Positions 30,271 through 38,854 of a DNA stretch of 64,000 nt are shown piece after piece. The DNA is from Caldovatus sediminis. Lineage in GTDB: Bacteria; Pseudomonadota; Alphaproteobacteria; Acetobacterales; Acetobacteraceae. Positions within the stretch are counted from its first letter, which is position 1; every line of letters starts with the position of its first letter. The DNA lies in NCBI RefSeq assembly GCF_014644455.1, contig NZ_BMKS01000006.1, forward strand, positions 287,408-351,407, in the 5' to 3' direction. The position numbers and the translations under genes are program-made. The notes beneath the pieces were generated by a model. The model was not told the origin of the DNA, did not search any database, and saw only the letters and a list, made by a program, of their open reading frames with translations.

Positions 30271-31287
30271 TCAGGCCCTCTCCGCTGCCCGCTGCGCGAG
30301 CCGCATCAGGCGCAGGAAGTTCCCGGACCAGAGGAGCGCGATCTCGCGCGCGCCGTAGCCGCGGCGCAGCAGTTCGGCGGTGAGGTTCGCGCTCTCCGAC
30401 GCGTCCGCCCAGCCCTCGACCCCGCCGCCGCCGTCGAAGTCGGACGAGAGGCCGACATGGTCGATGCCGATCCGCCGCACGGCGTGGTCCACATGGTCGG
30501 CGACGTCCGAAACGGAGGCGACCGCCTTCCCGTCCTCGCCGGGCGGCCGCAGGAAGGCCGGCACGGCGGTGATCTGCACCAGCCCGCCGACGTCGCGGAG
30601 CGCGTCGAGCTGCTCGTCGTCGAGATTGCGCGGGTGGGGCTGGAGCGCCGCGCAGCAGGCATGGGTCGCGACCACCGGCGTCCGCGAGAGTTCCGCCGCC
30701 TGCAGCATCGCGGCCCTCGAGGCGTGCGAGACGTCGACCAGGAGGCCGACGCGATTCATCTCCGCGACCGCCTGCCGTCCGAGGCGGGAGAGGCCGCCGT
30801 GCGCCTCCGGCGCATCGCCCAGCTCCGGCTTGGGGCGCGCCGAGTCGGCGAGGTCGTTGTGCCCGTCGTGCGTCAGCGTGACGTAGATCGCGCCGAGCGA
30901 GCGCCAACGGGCGAGGCGCGACAGGTCGCGTCCCATCGCGTTGCCGTTCTCGACCGCCGACAGGACCGCCTGGGCGCCGGCCGCGGCGGCCGCCTCGACC
31001 TCCGCCGCGGCGGTGCAGAAGCGGCGCGTCTCCCCGTCGGCGCGGGCGCGGATGTGGCGCAGCATCGCCTCGGCGCGGGCGGCCGCGGCGGCGTGCCCCT
31101 CCGCGTCGCGCCGGCCCTGCGGCGTGTAGGCGACGAACACGACGGCGCGGAGCCCCCCGCGCGCCATCTTCGGGAAGTCCACCTGGCGGTCCGTCTCCGC
31201 GGCCGGGTCCGGCGGGTCCGGCCAGCGGATGTCCACGTGCGTGTCGAGCGTGAGGGTCCGCGCGTGCAGCGTGGCGGCGTCGGTCAT
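30271..31287 (-). CDS. M19-family (renal-type) membrane dipeptidase homologue
   Basis: A 338-residue zinc peptidase of family M19. The metal ligands appear in order: His and Asp in TLDTHVDIRW, the bridging Glu in SAVENGNAM, His in LVDVSHASRAAM, His in VVATHACCAAL, and Asp in GLSSDFDGGGGVEG. The THDGHNDLADSARPKPELG loop is also family-typical. It hydrolyses dipeptides, sometimes with D-residues or beta-lactam-like bonds. No signal peptide is seen, so it is probably cytosolic in spite of the family name. It stands alone, convergent with the SDR-fold gene. A few in-frame starts upstream are possible, but the ATG used matches the family N-terminus. Confidence 0.9.
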   Translation of the reverse strand: MTDAATLHARTLTLDTHVDIRWPDPPDPAAETDRQVDFPKMARGGLRAVVFVAYTPQGRRDAEGHAAAAARAEAMLRHIRARADGETRRFCTAAAEVEAAAAAGAQAVLSAVENGNAMGRDLSRLARWRSLGAIYVTLTHDGHNDLADSARPKPELGDAPEAHGGLSRLGRQAVAEMNRVGLLVDVSHASRAAMLQAAELSRTPVVATHACCAALQPHPRNLDDEQLDALRDVGGLVQITAVPAFLRPPGEDGKAVASVSDVADHVDHAVRRIGIDHVGLSSDFDGGGGVEGWADASESANLTAELLRRGYGAREIALLWSGNFLRLMRLAQRAAERA

Positions 31288-31541
31288 GGCGTGGCTGTCC
31301 CCTGGTCCGCATCCGGGCCGGCGCGCGCGGGCGCGCCATCGCGGGGGCCGGAACCGGCGGCGGCGAGGCCGTTCGATACGCGCGGCGGGCCACCGCCACA
31401 ATGGCGGCGCGACGGGATGGGGGCGGTGCCCCGCCGCTCTCCGCAGCCCGGCATTCGCGCCACCGGTCCTCGGGGCCTTCCCGGCGTGTCCGGCGGATCG
31501 TCCGCGGGCCCTCCGCGCCGCGACTGCCGCGGCGCGGCGCG

Positions 31542-31754
31542 TCACGGGCGCGGCAGCGGGGGGGTGCCGCGGAGCTGACTCTCGCGCACCACGCGCTCGT
31601 GGCCGTCGCGAAGGTTCCTCACGCGGTACTCGCGGTCGGCCGCGTCGTTGGGGAGCAGGCGCAGGATGGTGTAGGTGCCGCGCGGCACGTTTCCGTCCTG
31701 CTTCCCCGGCACGAATTCGACGCTCTGGCCGACCGTGTACTTGTGGAGCGGCAT
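31542..31754 (-). CDS. small conserved protein of 70 residues
   Basis: A basic, strand-rich small protein. It begins MPLHKYTVGQSVEFVPGKQD, continues NVPRGTYTILRLLPNDAADR, and has EYRVRNLRDGHERVVRESQL near the end. The pattern (a Y-x-V-G-x-x-V-x-F opening, a turn and an E-Y-R-V-R strand) is a recurrent hypothetical in alphaproteobacteria and looks like an SH3/KOW-type barrel. GGGAGGACCGCCC precedes the ATG. No function is known. It is divergent from the cold-shock gene. I consider it real because of its codon pattern and its standard-looking start. Confidence 0.7.
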   Translation of the reverse strand: MPLHKYTVGQSVEFVPGKQDGNVPRGTYTILRLLPNDAADREYRVRNLRDGHERVVRESQLRGTPPLPRP

Positions 31755-32166
31755 GGGCGGTCCTCCCGATGGTTCATCGCCGCTCCGACCGGCATGCAGG
31801 ATGGCGTATGGCGGCCCACCGGCCCGCGGCAGAACGCCGCGCGGTCGGACCCGGTGCTCCGGGCAGCGGGAGGCAACCTGCCGCGCGCCGGAGGGGGCGC
31901 AGGGCGGATGTGGGGCCGCGAGGCCCGCGCCGCAACGGCGCGAGCGGCCATTGCGTCCGCCGCCGTTGCGTGCGTCGCGGCAAGTGCCTCCGCGCGGCGC
32001 CGGCCACGACAGCGTGGGTTGCCAGGGCGCGGACCGGGGGCTAGGCATGCCGCGTCGGGTTTGCCTCGGGGCGCCACGGTGCCTGCGGGCGGCGCGGCCA
32101 CTCCCTCGGCGAGTTTGACGCCGCGCGCGCTCCCGCGCGCGGCAACGCCTGGACGGGGAGGGGCGC
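31755..32166. other. divergent intergenic region upstream of the cold-shock gene
   Basis: This 412-nt stretch has no convincing gene. It contains a very stable hairpin just before the cold-shock gene, described separately. A TTGACG hexamer directly before the hairpin has no matching -10 at the right distance. Confidence 0.45.
32120..32143 (+). promoter_or_regulatory. stable 5'-leader hairpin before cold-shock gene
   Basis: GCCGCGCGCG-CTCC-CGCGCGCGGC makes a perfect 10-bp stem with a 4-nt loop, 23 nt before the ATG. The Shine-Dalgarno GGGGAGGGG lies just outside it. Cold-shock mRNAs are often controlled through structured leaders; whether this one is transcribed is not shown by the sequence. 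Confidence 0.4.
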
Positions 32167-32376
32167 ATGACCTCCGGCACCGTGAAGTGGTTCAACAGCC
32201 AGAAGGGTTTCGGCTTCATCCAGCCCGAGGGCGGCGGAGCGGATGTGTTCGTGCACATCTCGGCCGTCGAGCGCGCGGGCATCGGCAACCTCGCCGAGGG
32301 CCAGAGGGTCACCTTCGACATCGAGACCGACCCGCGCCGCGGCAAGACTTCCGCGACGAATCTCCGCCTCGCCTGA
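32167..32376 (+). CDS. CspA-family cold-shock protein
   Basis: A 69-residue single-stranded nucleic-acid-binding OB fold. The RNP1 motif is [10 protein letters not shown] and RNP2 is [10 protein letters not shown]. The start [17 protein letters not shown] is canonical. Length is normal for the family. The ATG follows GGGGAGGGGCGC at good spacing. The gene is probably single, with a small conserved hypothetical starting 25 nt after its stop. It acts as an RNA chaperone and transcription antiterminator. Induction by cold cannot be inferred from the sequence alone. Confidence 0.95.
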   Translation: MTSGTVKWFNSQKGFGFIQPEGGGADVFVHISAVERAGIGNLAEGQRVTFDIETDPRRGKTSATNLRLA

Positions 32377-32401
32377 CGAGCGTGGCCGGCCGGTCGGGGA
32401 C

Positions 32402-32728
32402 GTGCCGATCTACCACCTGGTGCCGGTCGCGTCCCTGCTTCGCGACCGCGCCTGGATCGCCAGCGCCCACCAGGGGCCGTGCTGCGTCTGCGCGCCGAGC
32501 GAGGCGCTGGCGCGGCGCTTCGCGGGCGAGGCCTTCCGGGTGCCGGTGCCGGGCGCGGCACGGCAGGCGGCGGTGGCGGCGGCCACGCCGTGGTCCGAGC
32601 GCCGCCTCGTCGGAGCGCGCGAGCTCGCCTCCCCGGAGGATGTCGAGCCGCCGCCGCTCGGCACGATCTTCGTTCCGGCCGATCCCGACCGGCCGGACGG
32701 CGCGTTCGTCGCCCTGGGTCGCCTCTGA
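32402..32728 (+). CDS. conserved hypothetical protein of 108 residues
   Basis: A small soluble protein beginning (with GTG) VPIYHLVPVASLLRDRAWIA, then SAHQGPCCVCAPSEALARRF and ending GTIFVPADPDRPDGAFVAL. The opening and the Cys-x-Val-x-A-x-S/D-E-A-x-A-R-R phrase recur in short hypothetical proteins of Acetobacteraceae and Rhizobiales. I know of no function. The GTG is preferred because upstream ATGs lie within the cold-shock gene. The only ribosome-binding support is a weak GGGGA. It may be co-transcribed with the cold-shock gene, 25 nt away. Confidence 0.65.
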   Translation: MPIYHLVPVASLLRDRAWIASAHQGPCCVCAPSEALARRFAGEAFRVPVPGAARQAAVAAATPWSERRLVGARELASPEDVEPPPLGTIFVPADPDRPDGAFVALGRL

Positions 32729-32925
32729 CCCGAGGGGCCGCTTCGCGGCGACCGTCCTCGGCCGGCGGATCGCGACGCGCCGAAGACGGTGGCGGAGCGT
32801 GACGGCGGCACCGCCGCCCGGCGCGGCGCTTCCGCCGCGCGCCGGCCGAGCGTTGACACCCCCCGCGCCCGGTTCTCCAATGCCGGCGCCGAGCGAACGT
32901 CGCCGCTCGCACAAGGAGGGCGTCC

Positions 32926-34110
32926 ATGGGCCGCATCGCAAAGCGTTCCCTCGTTGCCGCCGTCGTCGCGGCGGGCCTGACCTTCACCGCCGGCGCGGGC
33001 GCGCAGACCACCTGCGAAGTGAGGATCGGCGCGCTCGGCCCGATGTCCGGCCCGGCCGCGCAGTGGGGCCTCGCCATGCTCGGCGCGGCGGAGCTCGCGG
33101 CGGCGGAGGCGAACGCGCGCGGCGGCCTGCAGGTCGGCAGCCAGCGCTGCAGCGTGAGCGTGCTCAGCTACGACACGCGCTACACCGCCGAGGGCGCGGC
33201 GGCGGGCGTCAACAACCTCGCCAGCCAGGGCGTGCGCTTCCTCATCGGCCCCGTCGGCTCGCCCGAGGTGACGGGCGCGAAGCCGGTGGCGACGCGGCAC
33301 CGGCTGCTGATGTTCGCCAACAGCTACGCCAAGAACGCGATCGGCCCGCAGTGGCCGCTGGTGTTCCACCTCGGCCCCGGGCCGAGCGAGTGGGCGCCGC
33401 CGATCGTGCGCCTCGCGAAGGAGCAGTTCGGGATGCGCTCGGTCGCCATCGTCGCGCCCAACGACCAGGGCGGCACCGACATCGCCAGCGTGGACGCGGA
33501 GGTCTACCGCCAGCATGGCATCACCGCGACCGAGGAGTACTACCAGCGCGGCACGACCAACTTCGCGCCGATCGTCACGCGCCTGCTCGCCTCGCGGCCC
33601 GACGTGGTGGACACCGCGTCCTCGCCGCCGGGCGACGCCGGCTTGATCGTGCGACAGCTCCGCCAGGCCGGCTTCACCGGCCCGATCGGGCGCCTCGGCG
33701 GGCCCGGCACGGAGGAGATCATCCGGGTCGCCGGCGGCATCGACGTGGTGCGCAACTTCTACTGGTACGAGGTCGCGCCGACCGAGGACCCGCGCGTGCG
33801 CGCCATCTCCGACGAGTACCGCCGCCTGCTCAACAGGGAGCCGCCCGAGAACACCAACCTCTGGCTCTGGGTCGTCGGCGCCCGCATGACGCTGCGCGCC
33901 ATCGAGCGCGCCGGCACCGCGACCGACACGAACCGCGTCGCCGCCGCGCTGCGCGAGCTGCCGGTGGAGGACCCGAACCTCGGCCGCGGCGCCTGGACCG
34001 GCCAGAGCTTCTTCGGCATCAACCAGGAGCTCTCGCTCCCCTTCGGCATGGGCATGATCCTGGACGGGCGGATGGTCGGGGTGCGCCGCATCGACGTCTC
34101 GCCGCAGTAG
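32926..34110 (+). CDS. livK: branched-chain amino acid-type ABC transporter substrate-binding protein
   Basis: A 394-residue periplasmic receptor of the LivK/Peripla_BP_6 class. The Sec signal peptide is at residues 1-26 (RSLVAAVVAAGLTFTAGAGA, cleaved before QTTCEV). The mature part has VRIGALGPMSGPAAQWG, AAAEANARGGLQV, a central RFLIGPVGSPEV and the cross-domain segment VAIVAPNDQGGTD. These proteins bind branched-chain or aromatic amino acids, amides or aromatic acids; the pocket does not tell which. It heads a five-gene transport operon, with the permease gene 16 nt downstream. AAGGAGGGCGTCC is the ribosome-binding site. Confidence 0.92.
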   Translation: MGRIAKRSLVAAVVAAGLTFTAGAGAQTTCEVRIGALGPMSGPAAQWGLAMLGAAELAAAEANARGGLQVGSQRCSVSVLSYDTRYTAEGAAAGVNNLASQGVRFLIGPVGSPEVTGAKPVATRHRLLMFANSYAKNAIGPQWPLVFHLGPGPSEWAPPIVRLAKEQFGMRSVAIVAPNDQGGTDIASVDAEVYRQHGITATEEYYQRGTTNFAPIVTRLLASRPDVVDTASSPPGDAGLIVRQLRQAGFTGPIGRLGGPGTEEIIRVAGGIDVVRNFYWYEVAPTEDPRVRAISDEYRRLLNREPPENTNLWLWVVGARMTLRAIERAGTATDTNRVAAALRELPVEDPNLGRGAWTGQSFFGINQELSLPFGMGMILDGRMVGVRRIDVSPQ

Positions 34111-34126
34111 CGGCCGGGCGCGGCGC

Positions 34127-34993
34127 GTGCACGAGTTCCTGACCGCGGGGATCATCGGCATCAGCCTGGGCGCGCAGTACGCGCTGCTCGCCCTCGGCTT
34201 CACGCTGATCTTCGGCATCCTCGGCGTGATCAACTTCGCCCATGGCGGCTTCTACGCCCTCGGCGGCTACGTCGCCTACGCGGCGGTGAGCCAGGCGGGC
34301 CTGCCCTTCCCGCTGGCGGTGCTGGCCGCGGTGGTCGCCACCGCGGCGCTCGGCGCGCTCTACGAGCGGTTCCTGATCGAGCGCCTGGTGGACGACCACC
34401 TGGCGACGATGATGCTGACGCTCGGCCTCTACCTGGTGATCTCGACCGGACTGCTCGCGGTGTTCGGGCCGCAGTCGCCGGAGTTCAGCTTCCCGGTGCA
34501 GGGCACGCTGCGCGCCGGCACGCTCTACCTGCCGCTCGAGAACCTGGTGGTGCTCGCGGTCTGCGCCGCGGCCATCGGCGCGCTCTGGCTGCTGATCTAC
34601 CGCACCGACTTCGGCCGCGCGCTGCGGGCGCTGGCCGACGACCGCAAGGTGGCGACGACGCAGGGGATGCGGCCGGGGCTGCTGTTCCCGCTCGCCTTCG
34701 GCCTCGCCACCGGGCTCGCCGGCCTGACCGGGGCGCTGGTGACGCCGATCCTCGCCCTGTCGCCGAGCGCGGGCGATCCGGTGCTCGTCACCTCCTTCCT
34801 CACGGTGATCCTCGGCGGGCTCGGCAGCATCGCCGGCGCGGTGGTGGCGGCGGTCATCGTCGGCTTCGTCGAGGCCTATGCGAGCGTCTATCTCGGCGGC
34901 TCGACCGGGGCGCTGATCCTGTTCGTCACCGTGCTGGTGATCCTGCTGGCGCGGCCGACCGGCCTGTTCGGGCGCGAGATCCGTGGCGCCTGA
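34127..34993 (+). CDS. livH: branched-chain amino acid ABC transporter permease, LivH type
   Basis: A 288-residue inner-membrane permease with about eight helices. The opening GIIGISLGAQYALLALGFTL and FGILGVINFAHGGFYALGGY carry the characteristic G-x-x-N-F-A-H-G of LivH. The EAA-like cytoplasmic loop is RTDFGRALRALADDRKVA. The GTG start has no strong ribosome-binding site but lies 16 nt after the receptor gene, so re-initiation is likely. It overlaps the next permease gene by 11 nt if that starts at GTG. It forms the channel with the LivM-type subunit. Confidence 0.92.
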   Translation: MHEFLTAGIIGISLGAQYALLALGFTLIFGILGVINFAHGGFYALGGYVAYAAVSQAGLPFPLAVLAAVVATAALGALYERFLIERLVDDHLATMMLTLGLYLVISTGLLAVFGPQSPEFSFPVQGTLRAGTLYLPLENLVVLAVCAAAIGALWLLIYRTDFGRALRALADDRKVATTQGMRPGLLFPLAFGLATGLAGLTGALVTPILALSPSAGDPVLVTSFLTVILGGLGSIAGAVVAAVIVGFVEAYASVYLGGSTGALILFVTVLVILLARPTGLFGREIRGA

Positions 34994-36011
34994 GCCGCCG
35001 ATGGAGGCGCGCAGCCCCTCGCGCTGGGGCGCGCAGGAATGGGCGGCGGTGGCGATGTTCCTCGCCGTGCTCGCGGTGCCCTGGGCGACCGACGACCTGC
35101 TGGTCCAGTCCATCGTCAACCGCGTGCTGATCGGCGCGATGGCCGCGCTCAGCGTGTTCATCATGCTGCGCATGGACCTGCTGAGCTTCGCCACGCCGGC
35201 CTTCATGGCGCTCGGCGGCTACGCCGCCGTGCTGCTGACGATGCACGGCGTGACGGAGGTGCTGCTGATCGTGCCGGCGAGCTTCCTCGTGCCGGCACTG
35301 GTCGCTCTGCCGCTCGGCGCGCTGGTCCTCCGGCTGCGCGGCGTCTATTTCGTGCTGGTCACCTTCGTGCTGACGGAGATCCTGCAGCTCGTCCTGTTCA
35401 TGACGCCGCGCCTGACCGGCGGCGCGGACGGGCTCGCCGGCTTCCCGGCGCCGACCCTGCTCGGGACGGAGCTGAGCGACGCGCGGTCCGTGCTCGCGCT
35501 CGCCGCGGCGATGGCGCTGCTCGCGGCGGTGATCACGGCGGCGCTGACCGCGCATTTCCGCCAGCACTTCGCCGCGATCGAGGAGAACGAGGTGCTGGCC
35601 GAGAGCCTCGGCCTCGTGGTCTGGCGCTACAAGGCGATGGGCTTCGTGGTCGCGGCGGGGATCGCGGGCATGGCGGGGTTCTCGCTCGGCAACATGCTGC
35701 TGACGGTGCACCCGACCTCGTTCGGCGCGCAGCAGGCGGTGGACACGATCGTCTACGCGATCATCGGCGGGCGCGGCTCCATCCTCGGGCCGATCGCCGG
35801 CGCCTCGCTGCTGGTCACCGTCTCGGACTTCCTCGGCAACCAGGGGCAGTATGCGCAGGGGCTGTTCGGCCTGCTGCTCATCCTCGTCACGCTGGTCGCG
35901 CGCGGCGGCATCGCCGGCGCCGTCGCGGCCCTCGCGCGGCGGCTGCGCGCGCCGCGCGCGGCCGCCGGTCCGGCCGCAGCCGCGCCCGAGGCGGCGCGCG
36001 GGGGGGCCTGA
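34983..36011 (+). CDS. livM: branched-chain amino acid ABC transporter permease, LivM type
   Basis: A 342-residue inner-membrane permease of about nine to ten helices. It has SVFIMLRMDLLSFATPAFMA, LRLRGVYFVLVTFVLTEILQ and FAAIEENEVLAESLGLVVWR (the conserved ExExxAxxxG cytoplasmic loop). DTIVYAIIGGRGSILGPIAG is the family end motif, and an Ala/Arg-rich tail of about 30 residues follows. GTG is used; an ATG six codons later is equally possible, neither with a strong ribosome-binding site. It pairs with the upstream LivH-type gene. Confidence 0.9.
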   Translation: MAPEPPMEARSPSRWGAQEWAAVAMFLAVLAVPWATDDLLVQSIVNRVLIGAMAALSVFIMLRMDLLSFATPAFMALGGYAAVLLTMHGVTEVLLIVPASFLVPALVALPLGALVLRLRGVYFVLVTFVLTEILQLVLFMTPRLTGGADGLAGFPAPTLLGTELSDARSVLALAAAMALLAAVITAALTAHFRQHFAAIEENEVLAESLGLVVWRYKAMGFVVAAGIAGMAGFSLGNMLLTVHPTSFGAQQAVDTIVYAIIGGRGSILGPIAGASLLVTVSDFLGNQGQYAQGLFGLLLILVTLVARGGIAGAVAALARRLRAPRAAAGPAAAAPEAARGGA

Positions 36012-36015
36012 GCCG

Positions 36016-36780
36016 ATGGAGCCCGCCGCCGGCGCCGTCGCGGGCGTCGAGGAGCTGCGCGTCGAGAACCTCGCCAAGCGCTTCGGCGGGCTGCGGGTGC
36101 TGGAGGGCATCAGCTTCGCCCTCGCCCCCGGCGACCTGCTCGGCGTGATCGGGCCGAACGGCGCCGGCAAGACGACGCTGATCAACGTCATCACCGGCCG
36201 CACGCCGCCCTCCGGCGGGCGCATCCTGCTCGGCGGGCAGGACATCACCGGCAGGCCGACGCATGCGGTGAGCCGGCTCGGCGTGGTGCGCAGCTTCCAG
36301 CAGACCAACACCTTCAAGGCCGCCTCGGTGCGCGAGAACGTCTCGCGCGCGCTGCGCTTCAGCGGCGGCGCGGGGCCGCAGGGCTGGGCGCGCGTCGCGC
36401 CGCTGCTCGACGCCTTCGGCCTCGCCCCCCGGCTCGGGGAGCAGAGCGACAAGCTGCCCTACGGGCTGCAGAAGATGCTCGGCCTCACCCTCGCCTACGC
36501 CGCCAATCCCAAGGTGCTGCTGCTCGACGAGCCGGCCGCCGGGCTCGAGCGCAGCGAGCGGACGCGGGTGGACGAGTTCGTCCGCCACGTCCGCGCCTGC
36601 GGCTGCTCGGTGCTGATCGTCGAGCACGACATGGACCTGGTGCGCCGCCTCTGCCCGCGCATCATCGTCCTCGACGCCGGCGTGGTGCTGGCCGAGGGAC
36701 CGCCGGCGGAGGTGCTGGCGCGCCAGGACGTGATCGCCGCCTATGTCGGCGCCGACGCGGCCGGGGACGAGGCGGCGTGA
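36016..36780 (+). CDS. livG: branched-chain amino acid ABC transporter ATPase, LivG type
   Basis: A 254-residue ATP-binding subunit. Walker A is GVIGPNGAGKTTLINVITG and the Q-loop lies in VVRSFQQTNTFKAASVRENV. The signature region is the LivG-type LPYGLQKMLGLTLAYAANPK in place of LSGGQ. Walker B/D-loop is VLLLDEPAAGLERSE and the switch His is in VLIVEHDMDLVRRLC. The N-terminal 10 residues are an Ala/Val-rich extension. It follows the LivM gene after 4 nt and overlaps the LivF gene. It drives uptake of the ligand bound by the upstream receptor. Confidence 0.92.
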   Translation: MEPAAGAVAGVEELRVENLAKRFGGLRVLEGISFALAPGDLLGVIGPNGAGKTTLINVITGRTPPSGGRILLGGQDITGRPTHAVSRLGVVRSFQQTNTFKAASVRENVSRALRFSGGAGPQGWARVAPLLDAFGLAPRLGEQSDKLPYGLQKMLGLTLAYAANPKVLLLDEPAAGLERSERTRVDEFVRHVRACGCSVLIVEHDMDLVRRLCPRIIVLDAGVVLAEGPPAEVLARQDVIAAYVGADAAGDEAA

Positions 36781-37472
36781 TGCTGGAGATCCGCGACCTC
36801 GATGTGCGCTACGGCGGCATCACCGCGCTGCGCGGCCTCTCGATCGACGTCCGCCAGGGCGAGACGGTGCTGCTGGTCGGCGCCAACGGCGCCGGCAAGT
36901 CGAGCACGATCAACGCCGTGATCGGCCTGGTGCGGCCCGCGCGCGGCGCCATCCGGCTCGACGGCCGGGACATCGCCGCCGTTCCCTGCGAGCGGCGCGC
37001 GCGCCTCGGCATCGGCTATTCGCCGGAGGGGCGGCGGGTGTTCCCCTCGATGACGGTGCGGGAGAACGTGCTCTCCGGCGCCTTCGGCATGGGGCGGCGG
37101 CACCAGCGCCGGGCGCTGGACTGGCTCGTCTCGGTCTTCCCCTTCCTCGGCGAGCGCGCCTCCCAGCCCGCCGGCCAGCTCTCCGGCGGGCAGCAGCAGC
37201 TCGTCGCCATCGCGCGCGCCATGTGCTCGCAGCCGCGCCTGCTGCTGCTCGACGAGCCCTTCCTCGGCCTCGCGCCGATCTGGGTGCGCCAGATCAGCGA
37301 GGCGATCCGCGAGATGCAGCGTCGCGGCACCACCATCCTGATGGCCGAGCAGATGGCGCGCCCGGCGCTGAAGCTCGCCACGCGCGGCTACGTCATGCGC
37401 GGCGGCGAGGTGCGGCGCGAGGGCACGGTCGCCGAGATCCGCGACAGCGCGCTCGCCGAGGAATACCTCTGA
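36780..37472 (+). CDS. livF: branched-chain amino acid ABC transporter ATPase, LivF type
   Basis: A 230-residue ATP-binding subunit. It has Walker A VLLVGANGAGKSSTINAVIG, Q-loop-region LGIGYSPEGRRVFPSMTVRE, signature QLSGGQQQLVAIARAMCSQP, Walker B LLLLDEPFLGLAPIW and switch region TILMAEQMARPALKLA, where the His is replaced by Gln. The ATG shares its A with the LivG stop codon (TGATG); a GTG one codon earlier is also in frame. Last of the transporter subunits; an Old Yellow Enzyme-type gene follows after 26 nt and may be co-transcribed. Confidence 0.92.
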   Translation: MLEIRDLDVRYGGITALRGLSIDVRQGETVLLVGANGAGKSSTINAVIGLVRPARGAIRLDGRDIAAVPCERRARLGIGYSPEGRRVFPSMTVRENVLSGAFGMGRRHQRRALDWLVSVFPFLGERASQPAGQLSGGQQQLVAIARAMCSQPRLLLLDEPFLGLAPIWVRQISEAIREMQRRGTTILMAEQMARPALKLATRGYVMRGGEVRREGTVAEIRDSALAEEYL

Positions 37473-37498
37473 TCCATCCCTGACGACCGGAACCGCCC

Positions 37499-38692
37499 AT
37501 GCCCACGCCCCTGCTGTTCACGCCGATCCGCCTGCGCGACCTCACGCTCAAGAACCGCGTGGTGGTCGCGCCGATGCACCAGTACTCGGCGGTGAAGGGC
37601 TTCACCACGGACTGGCACCTGATGAACGCCGGCCGCTTCGCCGCCGGCGGCGCCGGCCTCGTCATGATGGAGTCCACCAAGGTGGAGCGCCGCGGCTGCG
37701 GCACGGTCGGCGACACCGGGCTGTGGGACGACGCCTTCATCCCCGGCCTCGCGCGCTGCGCGGCGTTCATCCGCGCGCACGGCGCCGTGCCGGGCATCCA
37801 GCTCGGCCATTCGGGGCGCAAGGCGCGGCGCTTCCGGCCCTGGGAGGGCGGCCGGCCGCTCACCCCCTCGCCGGAGATCGAGGACTGGGAGGCGTGGGAG
37901 CTGGTCGCCCCCTCCGCGATCCAGTGGCCGGAGGACGAGCCGCTGCCGCGCGCGCTGACGCGCGCCGAGATCCCCCGCGTCGTCGAGGCCTGGGCGGAGG
38001 CGGCGCGGCGCGCCGACCGGGCCGGGTTCGACATGCTCGAGATCCACGGCGCGCACGGCTACCTGATCCACGAATTCCTCTCCCCCTTCAGCAACCGCCG
38101 CACCGACGAGTACGGCGGCTCCGAGCTGAACCGCATGCGCTTCGCGATCGAGGTGGTGGAGGCGGTGCGCGCCGTCTGGCCGCAGGGCAAGCCGCTGTTC
38201 CTCCGCCTCTCCTGCGAGGACGACGCGGGCTGGGACCTGGCGCAGAGCATCCGCCTCGCGCGCCTGGTCGGGCCGAAGGGCGTGGACGTGATCGATTGTT
38301 CCTCGGGCGGCATGCGCGGCGCGCCGGTGGTCAGCGCCGGCCCGGTCGGCTACGGCTACCAGGTGCCCTACGCCGAGGCGATCCGGCGCGAGGCCGGCAT
38401 CATGACGATGGCGGTCGGGCTGATCGTGCACGCCGACCAGGCGGAGGCGATCCTCGGGGAAGGCCGCGCCGACCTGGTCGCGCTCGCGCGCGAGCTGCTC
38501 TACAACCCGAACTGGCCGATGGACGCCGCGCGCAAGCTCGGCGTCGAGGGCGCGTTCGACACCGTGCCGCCGCCCCAGGCCTACTGGCTCGCCAAGCGGG
38601 CGAGCTCGGTCCGGGAAGTCGTGCCCTCGACCTACGGCACCGGGATCGGCGCCAGCGCGTCCCCCGGCGGCACGGCGGCGCCGCGCGCCTGA
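37499..38692 (+). CDS. NADH:flavin oxidoreductase (Old Yellow Enzyme family)
   Basis: A 397-residue single-domain FMN TIM barrel. It has RLRDLTLKNRVVVAPMHQYS (start of the barrel; Tyr/Ser rather than the YqjM Cys), GIQLGHSGRKARRF (His ligand pair region), DMLEIHGAHGYLIHEFLSPF and SNRRTDEYGGS (substrate/FMN loop), and MAVGLIVHADQAEAILGEGR (phosphate loop). No C-terminal FeS/flavodoxin-type domain, so it is a simple ene-reductase rather than a dienoyl-CoA reductase. It lies 26 nt after the livF-type gene. Its substrate may be a compound imported by that transporter; that is inference. Confidence 0.92.
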   Translation: MPTPLLFTPIRLRDLTLKNRVVVAPMHQYSAVKGFTTDWHLMNAGRFAAGGAGLVMMESTKVERRGCGTVGDTGLWDDAFIPGLARCAAFIRAHGAVPGIQLGHSGRKARRFRPWEGGRPLTPSPEIEDWEAWELVAPSAIQWPEDEPLPRALTRAEIPRVVEAWAEAARRADRAGFDMLEIHGAHGYLIHEFLSPFSNRRTDEYGGSELNRMRFAIEVVEAVRAVWPQGKPLFLRLSCEDDAGWDLAQSIRLARLVGPKGVDVIDCSSGGMRGAPVVSAGPVGYGYQVPYAEAIRREAGIMTMAVGLIVHADQAEAILGEGRADLVALARELLYNPNWPMDAARKLGVEGAFDTVPPPQAYWLAKRASSVREVVPSTYGTGIGASASPGGTAAPRA

Positions 38693-38854
38693 GGGCGCGC
38701 CGTCCGGCGGAGGGCGTGCGGGACCGGCGGTCGCGCCGGAACGGCGGGCGCGCACCGGGGGGCCACCTTGTCCGGGCGCGGGCCGATCCCATTGCTATGC
38801 GGCGCGGCCGTCACCGGCGCGTCACGGGCGACGCAGAGGGGGCAGAACTCGGGC

